Source: Wallemia ichthyophaga EXF-994
Lineage: Eukaryota; Basidiomycota; Wallemiomycetes; Wallemiales; Wallemiaceae
Length of the DNA stretch: 64,000 nucleotides
Reading direction: 5' to 3'
NCBI RefSeq assembly: GCF_000400465.1
Contig: NW_008806293.1
Coordinates: forward strand, 64,601 to 128,600
Both the position numbers and the translations under genes were made by a program. The notes under the pieces are model-generated. The model saw only the letters and a program-made list of their open reading frames with translations, did no database searches and was not told the origin of the DNA. Below, piece after piece: positions 11,673-21,868 of the stretch (within the stretch, counting starts at the first letter, position 1; the number at the start of each line of letters is the position of its first letter).

Positions 11673-11769
11673 ACGCGTAATTTATACATACTTTAATATA
11701 TTTTCTTATTTTACGCGTAAATTCTTTCCGTTAGTCCTATTTGTGTTGTTCGATTGAGCAAAGACGCGT
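11673..11769. promoter_or_regulatory. Cluster of ACGCGT (MCB) boxes upstream of the MARVEL-type gene
   Basis: Three perfect ACGCGT palindromes lie at 11673-11678, 11713-11718 and 11764-11769, which is 34-130 bp upstream of the ATG at 11639. Two more are in intron 3 (11115-11120, 11126-11131). ACGCGT is the binding site of the fungal G1/S factor MBF. Regulation of this gene by MBF is inference from motif clustering only. The rest of the 11640-12044 gap holds no gene I can support. Confidence 0.45.
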
Positions 11770-12044
11770 AGCGCAAGCATAGCGCAGAGTAAGAAAATAT
11801 TCTAAAATGAGTCGATATACATATATGAAAATAATAATAAGCAACAGATTCATCATTCTTTGTCGTCTCTGACTTGTAATTCCACTTGCCACATCGGTAC
11901 ATAGTGAATTGAGTCGGAGCATGTGACAATGCATCTGTGATGAAATGTACTTACGACTGCCAGCTTTCCTCCAAGCTTCAACTAAATAATTCATATCCAA
12001 TAAAATCAAGGTTGTCAGCTGACTTCCACGATAAGAAATTTGAT

Positions 12045-12473
12045 ATGGTGAGCGAATAACGAATGATATATATCAGATATTCACAGTCACGTCAGCTGAT
12101 ATTCTCAGTATTTAAAACGCTCACAGAGCAGACGGTTACTGGTGAGTGTTGCGTGTTGATACCTAGCCAAATGGCTGAGATTATGAGTAAAGTTGAATTG
12201 AAGAATGATTTGTGTTTGATTGGCACTCTGAAATCTGTGGACCAGTTCCTAAATATCAAGCTAGACAACGTTAAAGTCCTCGATGAACAAAGATATCCTC
12301 ATATGGTGAGATTATTTAGATTTATACCAAGCATACACCTAATAGACTTTCAGATGGCTATAAAGAACACTTTCATTAGAGGCTCTGTAGTTAGATACGT
12401 CCAGCTACCTTCGGAATCAATCGACACTCAACTACTTCAAGATGCAACTCGCAGAGAATCTACACGCACATAA
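12045..12473 (+). CDS. LSM2: U6 snRNA-associated Sm-like protein LSm2
   Basis: LSm2 is part of the LSm2-8 ring that binds the U6 snRNA 3' end and of the LSm1-7 ring in mRNA decay. Four exons: 12045-12047 (ATG only), 12096-12141, 12193-12305, 12354-12473, with introns of 48, 51 and 48 nt. The spliced product is 93 aa, the family's normal length. It reads M|LIFSVFKTLTEQTVT|VELKND, then GTLKSVDQFLNIKLDN (Sm1), then IRGSVVRYVQLP (Sm2) and the conserved LLQDATRRE end. Introns 2 and 3 are 3n and free of in-frame stops, so an unspliced reading looks deceptively open. Confidence 0.95.
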
Positions 12474-12548
12474 TATCTAACCCAATAACTTCAAAAGATC
12501 TGTATTTATGCATATACTTTATTTTTTATATAAATAGTCTATTCACCT

Positions 12549-15500
12549 TCAAGAAAGCTCTATTGACATTCTAATACCCATACATGCAAGTTCCGACGCT
12601 AGATACCTCAACACGTATGGAACTGCTACTACGTCCATGTTACCACCTTTGCCAATGTTCAACTCCTTCGACAATGGCAGTATGATATCACTTTTTCTCT
12701 TCACTTGAGTTGCCTCGCCATCCATTTCTCCCTTGTCCTCCTCCTGTTGAGCTTGACGACATACGCGACAATACTCTCCAGTTGGTCCTTGAGGAAGTTG
12801 TGACGCTCTTGTGTCTCTCTCATCCGTGTATCCTAGTGAAATTAAACTACCGCAGTCTCTGCATACCCATGCTGTTGAGTAGTCGGAGCAATTCATCAAT
12901 CTGTCTTGCAGCAAGAAAGATGTACCATGAGCAATAAGCGCATCTCTCTCCATTTCTCCCAATCTAATACCACCGTGACGCTTACGTCCCTTTTGTACTT
13001 ATTAGCCAGGGTAATAATTTAAAATAAGCCCAACGCACCTTAATTGGCTGACGTGTGAGCTGATCAACCGGCCCGAGCGTTCTAACTTGATACTTGTCAT
13101 TAACCATGTGTCTCAATCTTTGGTAGTAAACACATCCAAGATATATATCAGCAGGGAATTCTTCACCAGTTACACCGGAATACATTGGTTCGTTTCCGTG
13201 ATAATTGTACCCAGCAGCCTTCAGCTGATCACCAAAGTACTCGACAGGCGTATCGCTTTCGTTGAAGTTAAATGGCGTACCATCCTGCGCCAAACCGTGC
13301 AATGCACCAGCCTTACCTGCGATGGACTCTACAAACATACCAATGGTCATTCTAGATGGGAAAGCGTGAGGATTAATGATAACGTCTGGCTGCAAACCTG
13401 ATTCTGAGAATGGCAGGTCAATCTTCTTCCATCTCTGTGACATAACACCCTTTTGTCCATGTCTAGAACTGAACTTATCACCAACAACAGGTGATCTAGG
13501 TATACGGATCTTAAAGTGAATCTTTTGCAACTCAGAGTCACCACCGTCTGAACCCAGCAAACGAATTTCGTCAATGTAGGCATCTTCATCTCCTTTATAT
13601 TTCTCAACCATTGTTCTCTGTGTGGTTTCATCTATGTACGCGCAAATTGGATCGCCGGAAGTTACTTTGACGCCGGATGGCACTATACCATCGTCGTCAA
13701 GCGTTTCTCTCCATTCCCTCTTTGCGTCAGCACCCAAACCAAAGTGCAGACTTGGTGTTGACTTTGATTTGTTTGCTCCTCTCATCTCACGGAGATCCAC
13801 AATTTGAGATTTGTACACTGTACCATAACCAAATCCTCTTTCATGTGCTGACTTATTGATTATCATAGCATCCTCCATATCGTAACCGGTATACGACAAT
13901 ACGGCAACAATTGCATTAGCACCTTGAGGGAAATTATCCATACCGTAATTGTTGTGCAGGTTTGGCCTAACGATTGGTGATTGACCGTTTTGAATTCTAT
14001 ATAACTTGTTATCCGTTCTTCTCATTATAGCTGTTGAAGGTGTACCCATTGTTTGCTTAGCCATCTGGCATTGGTACATGTTTCTTGGTGATTGATTGAA
14101 ATCGGAGAACGGTGTCATATTTGCGACAACCGATAAAACGTTCGTTGGTGTAAATTCAACATGTGTAGATATTCCCTTCTCAATCTCTTTTGGAACACAA
14201 GCGACGTCCATGTAAACCTGTTCGAATGAACCCAAGTGATCTAATTTACCGTTGGCAAGGTACTTAACCGGTCTCATCATTCTAGCTCTTGAGGTGAACA
14301 GGTAGAGACCTGGATATTGACCTCCTTTAGACGATGGTACTAAACCAATTTCCATATTCAACGGCACGTCATGTAATCCTTCAGTCTTCCAGATACGCAG
14401 GGCCTCTGCCATGTGCTTGACGTCTGAAGTGTTGGCCCATCCAATCACTCTACCGTCAAGATGTATAGCGACGTGTGTTCTTCTATCAACTGTGAATATA
14501 AATGGCTGAATCATACCCAAACCTGAGAGCAGTGCTGGGATTTTAGATGCACTTTCTTCCAGGTTTTCGGTTGTAACTTTACACGATCTGGAAAGATGGT
14601 TAAGAAGACCACATGGAGCACCATCTGGTGTGTGTACTGGACACAAGAATCCCCAAGCCTCAGGAAGGAGCTTTCTAACAGCTGTTGTCTTTAATTCAGC
14701 AAAGAAAGCACCTCTATGTATACATCTAAAGTGTGAGAGATATCTGTAGAAGTTGAGCTTTTCAGCCATGATTGTGAAACCAGTAGCTTGTTGTAAATCT
14801 AAACCAGATGGTGAAACAAGATTACCAGTAGCTAAAAAGTAATTAAGTTTTTGTCCAATATCAAAGTTCGTTCTCTGTATGACTTTGTTGACATACTTGT
14901 CGTCGCTTAAATTGGTCGAGCTAACTTGTCGTCTGAGGTCTTGTCTAATCTGAGCAGAGGCAGCTATTAAACACTCATCCAACTTCTCCTTTATTATTTG
15001 ACCATACAAAAAGCCAGGCATGAGTACTTCGTGTAGTTGAGGGGAATCTGGATTATCTGCGCAACTTTCACCACTGACTAGGGAGTAGAGCTTTTGTAGC
15101 ATGAAAAGCAACATTCTATACTTGTCTTCAGGTGTTTTAAGGTGGACGAGGATACATCTCTCAATGAGGTGTTGACCAACTTGAATATCGGACCAATCAT
15201 CTGGACAGCCCAATACGACTCTAAACTTAGATCCTAAGTAGAACAAGCATTGATCTTTGGTGTATAGTCTGAATGGCTTGAATCCTCTTAACAAAAGTTC
15301 AACACGATCAGTCAAGAAAGTGTTATCGTAGTCTTTTTGAATGATTCCTTCAAAAATATCCCTATCAGAAGCAGAGCTGAGTGCTTTCATGACCATGATA
15401 ACTGGAATCATGTATTCGTTCTTTCTCCATGCAAATCTGAGAGTAGCGCCACCATTACTGAGATAATGCATAGTATTTGTTGTTGAAGTTTGATCAGGTC

Positions 15501-16278
15501 TAACGCAACGAATCTGTACACCAAATTCGGTGTATGTTGGGCCTCTATTAGCGAAACTAGGTCTAATGATTGAAGTTACGTAATGTCTTCTCGGAACGAC
15601 GAGCAATCTCATTAACTTTTCATTACCGTTAATAATGAAATAACCGCCCATTTCATCTGATTCTTCGTGCTTTGCTACTAATTCTGCTGAGGACATTTTC
15701 TGCAAATTGCATCTTTCTGATCTAACCATGACAGGAACTGATCCGCACTCTCTAATGAACTCTGTCTTTACTTGACCATCAACCTTGAGTTGAATTTTAA
15801 CGCTCATACGTGATTTGTAGGTTGTGAGTCTCTCTCTTGCCTGTAGTGTAGGTAATAAGGTGAGTTTCGAAGATTTTGAAACGAATCAAGCTCACCTCGA
15901 ATGGGAAAACTCGTCTATCTAAAGAATTCTTATCTTTATCGAGTACCATAGGTTTGGCAATGTTTAATTGCTTATAAGTCACTTAAATGGATGAGCGAGA
16001 AGAACACGATAAAACGACGACTAACATTCAAGCCTGTGTTTATCATCGATGACAACTCTAGAAGGAATATCTCTAAGAGCTTTATCGAGCAGTCCTTCAT
16101 CGCCATTTGAATCCTTGAAGAGCATATTGAAGCTGTCTACGTGAGGCTTTACCAGCTCCTGCAGAATTGGATAATTATTCCCTTTCGCCGAGGGATTTGT
16201 GAATTTCTTTTCCCTCTCGAGCGTGTGAAACGACATGGTGGTTACAGCACAAGAAGATTCTTCATCTTGAACTTCCAT
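12549..16278 (-). CDS. RPA135: RNA polymerase I second-largest subunit (Rpa135)
   Basis: Rpa135 forms half of the catalytic cleft of RNA polymerase I, which makes pre-rRNA in the nucleolus. Four exons: 16278-16026, 15981-15896, 15840-13039, 12989-12549 (introns 44, 55 and 49 nt), total 1193 aa, close to yeast (1203). The N-terminus (FHTLEREKKFTNP, PILQELVKPHVDSFN) is Pol I-specific. The body holds the hybrid-binding region (SYTGYDMEDAMIINKSA) and wall region (RHGQKGVMSQ). The last exon begins GRKRHGGIRLGEMERDALIA and carries the C-terminal zinc site CRDCG...CRVC. The ATG at 16278 overlaps that of ALG2; an alternative Met 42 nt downstream (16236) is possible. Confidence 0.96.
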
Positions 16279-17799
16279 GAGGATAGCAATTTTACACCCA
16301 GATTTAGGAATTGGTTTGTATGGTTTTAGATTATACGCCCATCTCTCACTCTTCTTTCAGGCGGCGCAGAAAGACTGATCGTCGATGCAGCGCTCAGTTT
16401 GCAATCCAGGGGACACAGCGTTGATATATTCACAAGCTACCACGATCCCTGTCACGCATTCAACGAGACCAAAGATGGTACTCTTAATGTCCACGTTCTC
16501 GGCGATTGGTTTCCGCGCTCTTTTTGGGGTTATTTGCACATAGTATCCGCAATCGTACGACAGATACATCTAGCTATATTGCTTATGATCTCTATTACCC
16601 TCTCAATCATCATTTCTCCTAATATGTCCTTCTCCGTTTGGTATAAACCCACACAGCGATACGATGTTATCTTGGTCGATCAGCTCTCTGCAGCCATTCC
16701 CTTACTCAGACTTTGGCTAAAGACTCCAGTCGTATTTTACTGTCACTTCCCTGACAAATTACTCGCAAGTGGCTCTATAGCACCTGTTAGCGGCGATGGC
16801 AAGACCATTTACCCGGCTCAAATGTCCACGCTTAAGCAGCTATATAGAATACCCATGGATAGGTTTGAGGAGTTCTCTACCGCTGATGCTGATGCTTTAA
16901 TCGCCAATTCTCAATTTACAAGCAATGTTATCAAGAATACGTTTGTCGATATAACCCACTCACCTATCGTTATATACCCTTCAGTAGACACTACTGATCT
17001 TGTAGGAAGCGCAGGTGATTTGAATGGGTGCGTGACTATCTTACACGTTTTCAACTACTAAAATAGCTCAAGTGCGCGCATCTTCCTATCTATCAATAGG
17101 TTTGAACCAAAAAAGAATGTCAACTTGGCTATAGAAGCACACGCTAAGCTCATCGAGAATGTTGGAAAACAAGAAAGAAACTACTTGAGTCTTGCATTGG
17201 CTGGCGGATACGATGCTAGACTACCATCTAACGTAGACTGCGTACAAAACCTGGAGAAGTTGTGCAAGGTTCATTCACTTGTGTGTTCGTTTATTGACGA
17301 AGCAAATGCAATAAATCCCAACGACGGTATCGATGTTTATTTCATGTTGAATATCAGCACACAAACCAAGAAAACATTACTCAACTCATCCTCTACAATT
17401 GCACTTCTTTACACTCCCACCAATGAACATTTTGGCATTGTTCCTGTCGAGGCGATGGCATGTGGGAAGCCCGTTCTCGCTACAAATACAGGTGGTCCGG
17501 TTGAGAGTGTTAAAGATGGTGAAACGGGGTATTTGCTCCCTTCTGATCCACTACAATGGTCACATAGGATGAAAAATATGCTCTCATCATCTAATCAAGA
17601 GACGAGCATTAGTTGCTGCAAAGCCAGAGTTGAGGAGCTATTCACTCTCAAACGAGCAGGCGAAAAATTTGAACAGGTCTTAGTGGAAGCCGTTAGCCAC
17701 GGTCTCACTAATCAACGCGAAAGAGGAGCTCTACTGCAAGGAAGTGTTATGCTCTTTTTTGTGACTACATTCATTGTCTTATTGATGATGATCATCTAG
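16277..17799 (+). CDS. ALG2: Alpha-1,3/1,6-mannosyltransferase Alg2
   Basis: Alg2 adds the second and third mannoses to the dolichol-linked N-glycan precursor on the cytosolic ER face. Exons: 16277-16313, 16361-17027, then 17067 or 17073 to 17799. Two in-frame acceptors six bases apart are possible for the second intron (AATAG or CTCAAG). Product is about 478 aa. The first exon codes [13 protein letters not shown] and joins [20 protein letters not shown], the family hallmark. The GT-B nucleotide-binding half has [34 protein letters not shown] and [10 protein letters not shown]-terminal hydrophobic segment ([16 protein letters not shown]) is a membrane anchor. A stop in frame at 16268 fixes the start. 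Confidence 0.94.
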
Positions 17800-17897
17800 A
17801 CAAGATTGTTCCACTGTATTCTTACTGTAAAAAGTGTATGTGTAGTAATACAAAATTCGTAATGAAGAGAAATATTAATAATACTATTGAGGGACTG

Positions 17898-18883
17898 TCA
17901 ATTCAAATTCAAGAGGAAGGTTATCGTCGCTGCCGCACCCAGGCTGACACCTAGAGCGCCACCTACAATCCCAGCAGTGAGATTTTGCTTGTATTCAGCT
18001 GGTGGTTTGTTGACCGTCTTGTCAGTGAAGTTTGAAGACTTTGATTTCTTGAGCTTGTTTGTCCTGATCCTGGCGAATCTGAACGCTTCCTTGCGTTTAG
18101 CGATTTGGAGTCTCTTGTTTATAATTTCGCTCTTTATGGATTCCAGTCTTATTTCTTTAAGGTCATATGCTAGTGAATCGAGGGTGCTAGACTGTGCTGT
18201 AAGCTGGTCTTCAAGGTGTGCAATTTGAGAACGAAGAAGTAAATCAGAGCCACATTTGAGGCTGTTGGGGTTAATAGTTGATGACTCAGAGGGAATTTCA
18301 TTGGTAACATCATTACCTGATCTGATTGTTTGGTTTGGCTCTGGATAGTAAACCTCATAATCATCGTCATGCTCTCCCTCATCATCATAATCATAGTATT
18401 TGCTCTCTTCATCGTCAAAGCTACCTCCAGTTGCGTTATTCACACTAGTTTCACGCTCATTATCAGCATGATCAAGATTTTCACTGATATCGCTCAAGTC
18501 CGCAGAGAATACGTTGGATGGCGAGTCAGCTTTGACAGTGACAGTGACAGGCTTAAAAATCTTATCGCGAATCTTGAGGCGCTTGCTTAATTGCAATTTG
18601 AAACCGCTTTCAATCTTGACCGGCTCAGGGGTAAGTTGAGTGACTTGCCCAGTGATACAATCGACGAGAAATGAACCATGCAAGCTTCCTGTATCTTTGT
18701 AAAAGATTGAATTCCCTTCAAGCTGCGATACAATAAGCTGATGTCATTCACACAGCAGTTACGATGACGCACCCAGAGTAGTCCATGGGCTTTTGATACT
18801 ATCTTGGACTTGAAGAGGTCTCTACCGATGACCTGCTTGTCGCTGACTGGAATAATTTTACCAGATTCAGTTATCAGCCTCAT
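17898..18883 (-). CDS. Tail-anchored FHA-domain protein (SLMAP/Far9-10-like?)
   Basis: Two exons: 18883-18773 and 18722-17898 (50-nt intron), 311 aa. The N-terminal FHA domain contains VIGRD, SKIVSKAHGLLW and, across the splice, YKDTGSLHGSFLVD, matching the phosphothreonine-binding pattern G-R...S-x-x-H...D-T-G-S...G-(T/S)-F. An acidic disordered stretch follows, then a predicted coiled coil (LLLRSQIAHLEDQL and on), a basic segment, and a C-terminal hydrophobic helix (AGIVGGALGVSLGAAATITF) typical of a tail anchor. FHA plus coiled coil plus tail anchor is the layout of SLMAP/Far9/Far10 of the STRIPAK complex. The FHA sequence itself is not a close match, so this is a tentative comparison. The start is the Met before RLITESGKI. 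Confidence 0.7.
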
Positions 18884-18966
18884 TGTATACACTAAAGAGC
18901 AGGCTAAAACAGTAAAACGTATACAAGTGATGATATTAAATACAATAAACGCAATAATGCTACATT

Positions 18967-19980
18967 TCAATCAGCTAAACACTGCTGGTCACAGATTGTT
19001 GATTTCATTTTCTGACTTGAAAGTTCTATGTCGAACAATTTAACCTCATTTAAAGCGTGTAAGGCTGCAATTGCATTCAATCTACCAGTCTCCACTGCTT
19101 GCTTCCTTTCCAACCTCAACTTCTCTAGCTGATCATCCAACTCAACCGTTGCGCTACCTCTTATCTTTGGCTCGCGAGCTGGTTTTGGCGGGCTGTCTGG
19201 ATAAACTATCTCCTTTGTAATGCTGGTATTTGAAATGCGCGTTTTTGTGTGCAATCTCCCAGGCTTATCGTCGAAAGCTGTAACTTCAGGCGTGCGAGGG
19301 CTGCGTGAGGTAGTTGTAGGCGAGTAGCTAGAATGGCGTTGATGGTAATTTGAATTAATTGAAGGGATACGAGGCCTAGCTGGTGGAGGATGGATTATCT
19401 GCGGGGATGGTTCGATGACTGTCTCCTCTTTCAGCTCACCCTCTTCGCCATCATCGTGGTCTCTGGTAATCACTTCACGGGTGACGCTGCTAGGTGATGG
19501 GAGAGGAGAGTCATAAGATGTGTTTATAGGCGGTGGCCTGTGATTATGACTGTGGTTAAGGCTGTGTGCGCTTGGGTGACTGTATGAATGCGAGTGGTAG
19601 CTATCGTAGTCTCTTCCGCCGCCGCCACCTCTATAACCACCTCTACCACCACTATATGGCTTGCGTGAGGGAATGTATCGCGGCGGGCTTCTCGGTGGTC
19701 TGTTCCTACTCAAGTGGTCGTCTCTCCAGCCAGGACTTGGCCTATAGAAGCCTCTCCTAAACCCACCACCACGATATCCGCCTCTGTCATATCCACCTCT
19801 GTCGCTGTATCCACCTCTATCGCTGTGGTGCTTATCAGGATGAGTAACCCAATCGCCTCAGAATCAGACTAACCTGTAGCCACCTCCGTAACTTCGAGGC
19901 GCAGGCGGTGGTCTTCTATCAAATTCATAGCCCCTGTATGCTCTAGGCGGTGGTGATCTCGATGTATTTCTCCCGGACAT
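18967..19980 (-). CDS. RGG/SR-rich, intrinsically disordered protein
   Basis: Two exons: 19980-19874 and 19822-18967 (51-nt intron), 320 aa. The N-terminal third is dense in Arg-Gly-Gly-Tyr repeats (DRGGYSDRGGYDRGGYRGG) and Arg-Ser-Pro. A His/Ser-rich segment, an acidic patch and proline-rich sequence follow. The C-terminal 70 residues (LDDQLEKLRLERKQAVETGR and on) look like a single helical or coiled-coil module. I recognise no RNA-binding domain. The composition suggests an RNA-associated protein. Its ATG faces a long 852-bp divergent promoter region. Confidence 0.6.
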
Positions 19981-20832
19981 CTGATAGTTTGCAAATAAGA
20001 AGGAAGACAAGAAGCGTTATGGATTAAAATCTAATCACAAATCTACCAGAACTCTTGCTAGTATTTTTGAATGGTTCCTTCACTTGATTTATTCCAATTA
20101 TCCTAATTGTATTTCACATCGAGTACGTACTTCCTGCAATACACGAGGTCAATTCCCATATCCGTAAGGCAAATTGTTGAGGTCTGCGAACTGCTACTAA
20201 AATGTTCATATTTCGTCTATGTATGAATGCAGATGCACCCGCCTAGCACGCTTCTTCGCATTATTGTTCTGATCCGCTAACGATATGGGTCAAGAGAAAT
20301 ACTTTTATTTCCCTGGTTATACTTCCCTGGTTATACTTCACAAGCCACACAATCCTAGAATAGTGACGTTTTTGCTTACCACGTTTAAGCGCACTGAGAC
20401 AAGTGAAAATATTCCCAGACTGATTTGGACTTTGAGCTATTCCTGATTACAGTAATACCTGAGGAAATCATAAGCGTCTGCTCCATAGCCACATTTTGCC
20501 GTCAAGGAACAAGAGCTGAGGGAGGAGAATTCACGGAATGAGACCAGCGCCGCCTCTGACAAGACAGTAGCATTAGCCATGTAACATCTATTGAACGGAC
20601 TATGTCTGCAGTTGTAGTACTGCGAACCAACCCAAACCTACGCGCTGGCCTACGATCAAACTCGATTCGCTGGTGGCGATGAGAGCGTTCACGACTGTCA
20701 CTGCAGGTGGGCAGCTGCATAGAATCAACCAACCTATCGCAGCTCATCGTTGCAAACTTACTGACGTCAGATGGAGTGACGTCGGTTATTTCCAAGGAAT
20801 TTCCAAAGAATTTCCAAGTCTTCTGTACAGTC
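19981..20832. other. Long divergent intergenic region with CRE-type sites and short repeats
   Basis: At 852 bp this is one of the largest gaps in the window, between two divergent genes. It has no supported coding exon. Visible structure: a 14-bp exact tandem duplication (TTCCCTGGTTATAC) at 20309-20336, and the CRE cluster described separately near the right end. Confidence 0.5.
20762..20820 (+). promoter_or_regulatory. ATF/CREB-type elements and GAATTTCC repeats in the LEA-like gene promoter
   Basis: A perfect palindromic CRE (TGACGTCA, 20762-20769) and a second TGACGTCG (20777-20784) lie 50-70 bp upstream of the ATG at 20833. They are followed immediately by a phased repeat, ATTTCCAAG / GAATTTCCAAA / GAATTTCCAAG, up to 20818. 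CRE sites are bound by fungal Atf1/Sko1-type bZIP factors in osmotic and oxidative stress. The GAA/TTC alternation loosely resembles a heat-shock element. Function is inferred from motif and context. Confidence 0.5.
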
Positions 20833-21801
20833 ATGATGATTAATAGAATTGCAAAAGTAAACACGCGCAACATCGCCACGAGCGTGCGCACACTCGCCAA
20901 CAAGGCAGAAGATGTGGACTCACACGCCAATTCGCCATGGCAAGCGACGATAAAGGAGGGTGAGGAGAGTGGGGAGTATCCCGGGATGAAGCCCAACGAC
21001 CAAGAGACTAAGCAGTCAATAGGCTCAGCTTCTGCCGATCAAGTGGGCGGAAAGCGTGATGGACATGCTTACGCTGGTGAGAAGGTTGATGCACCAGAGC
21101 CAGGTTTAAAGGATAAATTCAAGAAGGCTCTTGGCTTAGCTTCGGATAATGAGAGTAAAAAGGGCAGAACATACACTACACTCGCACGCCAATTCTCTTC
21201 CACTGGCCACCTCAACAAGAAGGCAAACGAGCCCAAAGAGGAGACTAACAATGCGCAGTCTGGCCATATTCACCACAGCAATGCCACTGGTCAGCCTCTG
21301 CATGGCGCTGACAACGTCGACAAACCTGCTCGCTACAGTGACGCACTCGCGAAAGAAGAGGGTGTCCACAGTGGTGCCAGAGGTGGTTATGTACATGCTA
21401 TGCCTAGTGCTGAAGCTGAGAGCAGCGGCAAATCTTCAGCATACCCAACCAATGATGCTGTAGGTATGGAAAACTACCCAGCTGCCAACTTGGATGGCGT
21501 TAAACCTTCGGGGTCAGTGCCTGGCTCAAGCACCATTCCAGATCCACTACCAGAGAGCATCAGAGAGAGTGTGACGCGCACCACCGATCCAGATGCGTTA
21601 GGTTCTAGCAATAGGCTCAGACACGGCCAGTCACCTGGCAGAGACTTCAACGAAGAGGGTTCGAATATGAACGATTTGCCAAGAGACAGAGTCGACCCAA
21701 CTTCAGAGCTCGGTTCCAGAGGTGTGAACCTCCCACCACCACCACGCACACAGGCAGAGCTCGACCAGCTCCATCCTGGCCGAAAGAATCCATCAAAGTG
21801 A
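20833..21801 (+). CDS. Hydrophilic LEA/hydrophilin-like protein, probably mitochondrial
   Basis: Single exon, 322 aa from the Met at 20833 (second Met adjacent). The N-terminus (MMINRIAKVNTRNIATSVRT) is a basic, Arg/Ser-rich amphipathic presequence, typical of mitochondrial import. The rest is highly polar, rich in Gly, Ser, Asp, Glu, Lys and Asn, with almost no hydrophobic core, low-complexity motifs (GEKVDAPEPGLKDKFKKALG, QSGHIHHSNATGQ) and a Pro-rich end. This composition resembles hydrophilins and LEA-like stress proteins. I know no precise family. A stress promoter with CRE sites sits directly upstream, supporting but not proving a stress role. Confidence 0.55.
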   Translation: MMINRIAKVNTRNIATSVRTLANKAEDVDSHANSPWQATIKEGEESGEYPGMKPNDQETKQSIGSASADQVGGKRDGHAYAGEKVDAPEPGLKDKFKKALGLASDNESKKGRTYTTLARQFSSTGHLNKKANEPKEETNNAQSGHIHHSNATGQPLHGADNVDKPARYSDALAKEEGVHSGARGGYVHAMPSAEAESSGKSSAYPTNDAVGMENYPAANLDGVKPSGSVPGSSTIPDPLPESIRESVTRTTDPDALGSSNRLRHGQSPGRDFNEEGSNMNDLPRDRVDPTSELGSRGVNLPPPPRTQAELDQLHPGRKNPSK

Positions 21802-21868
21802 GAGCAAGATGCGGAGAAACTCTATAAATTTGATAAATACACTTATTTTGCTGATTTCCTAATTTCCT

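Noticed and set aside
11711-12009. Possible small minus-strand gene starting near 11994 (MNYLVEAWRKAG), reminiscent of ATP synthase epsilon (WRKAG motif)
   Set aside because: A GTAAGT donor follows, but the nearest acceptors give either a 20-nt intron or an early stop, and no downstream segment matches the rest of the epsilon subunit.
20502-20996. 164-aa minus-strand ORF upstream of the LEA-like gene
   Set aside because: It runs antisense over the LEA-like coding start and promoter elements and has no recognisable domain.
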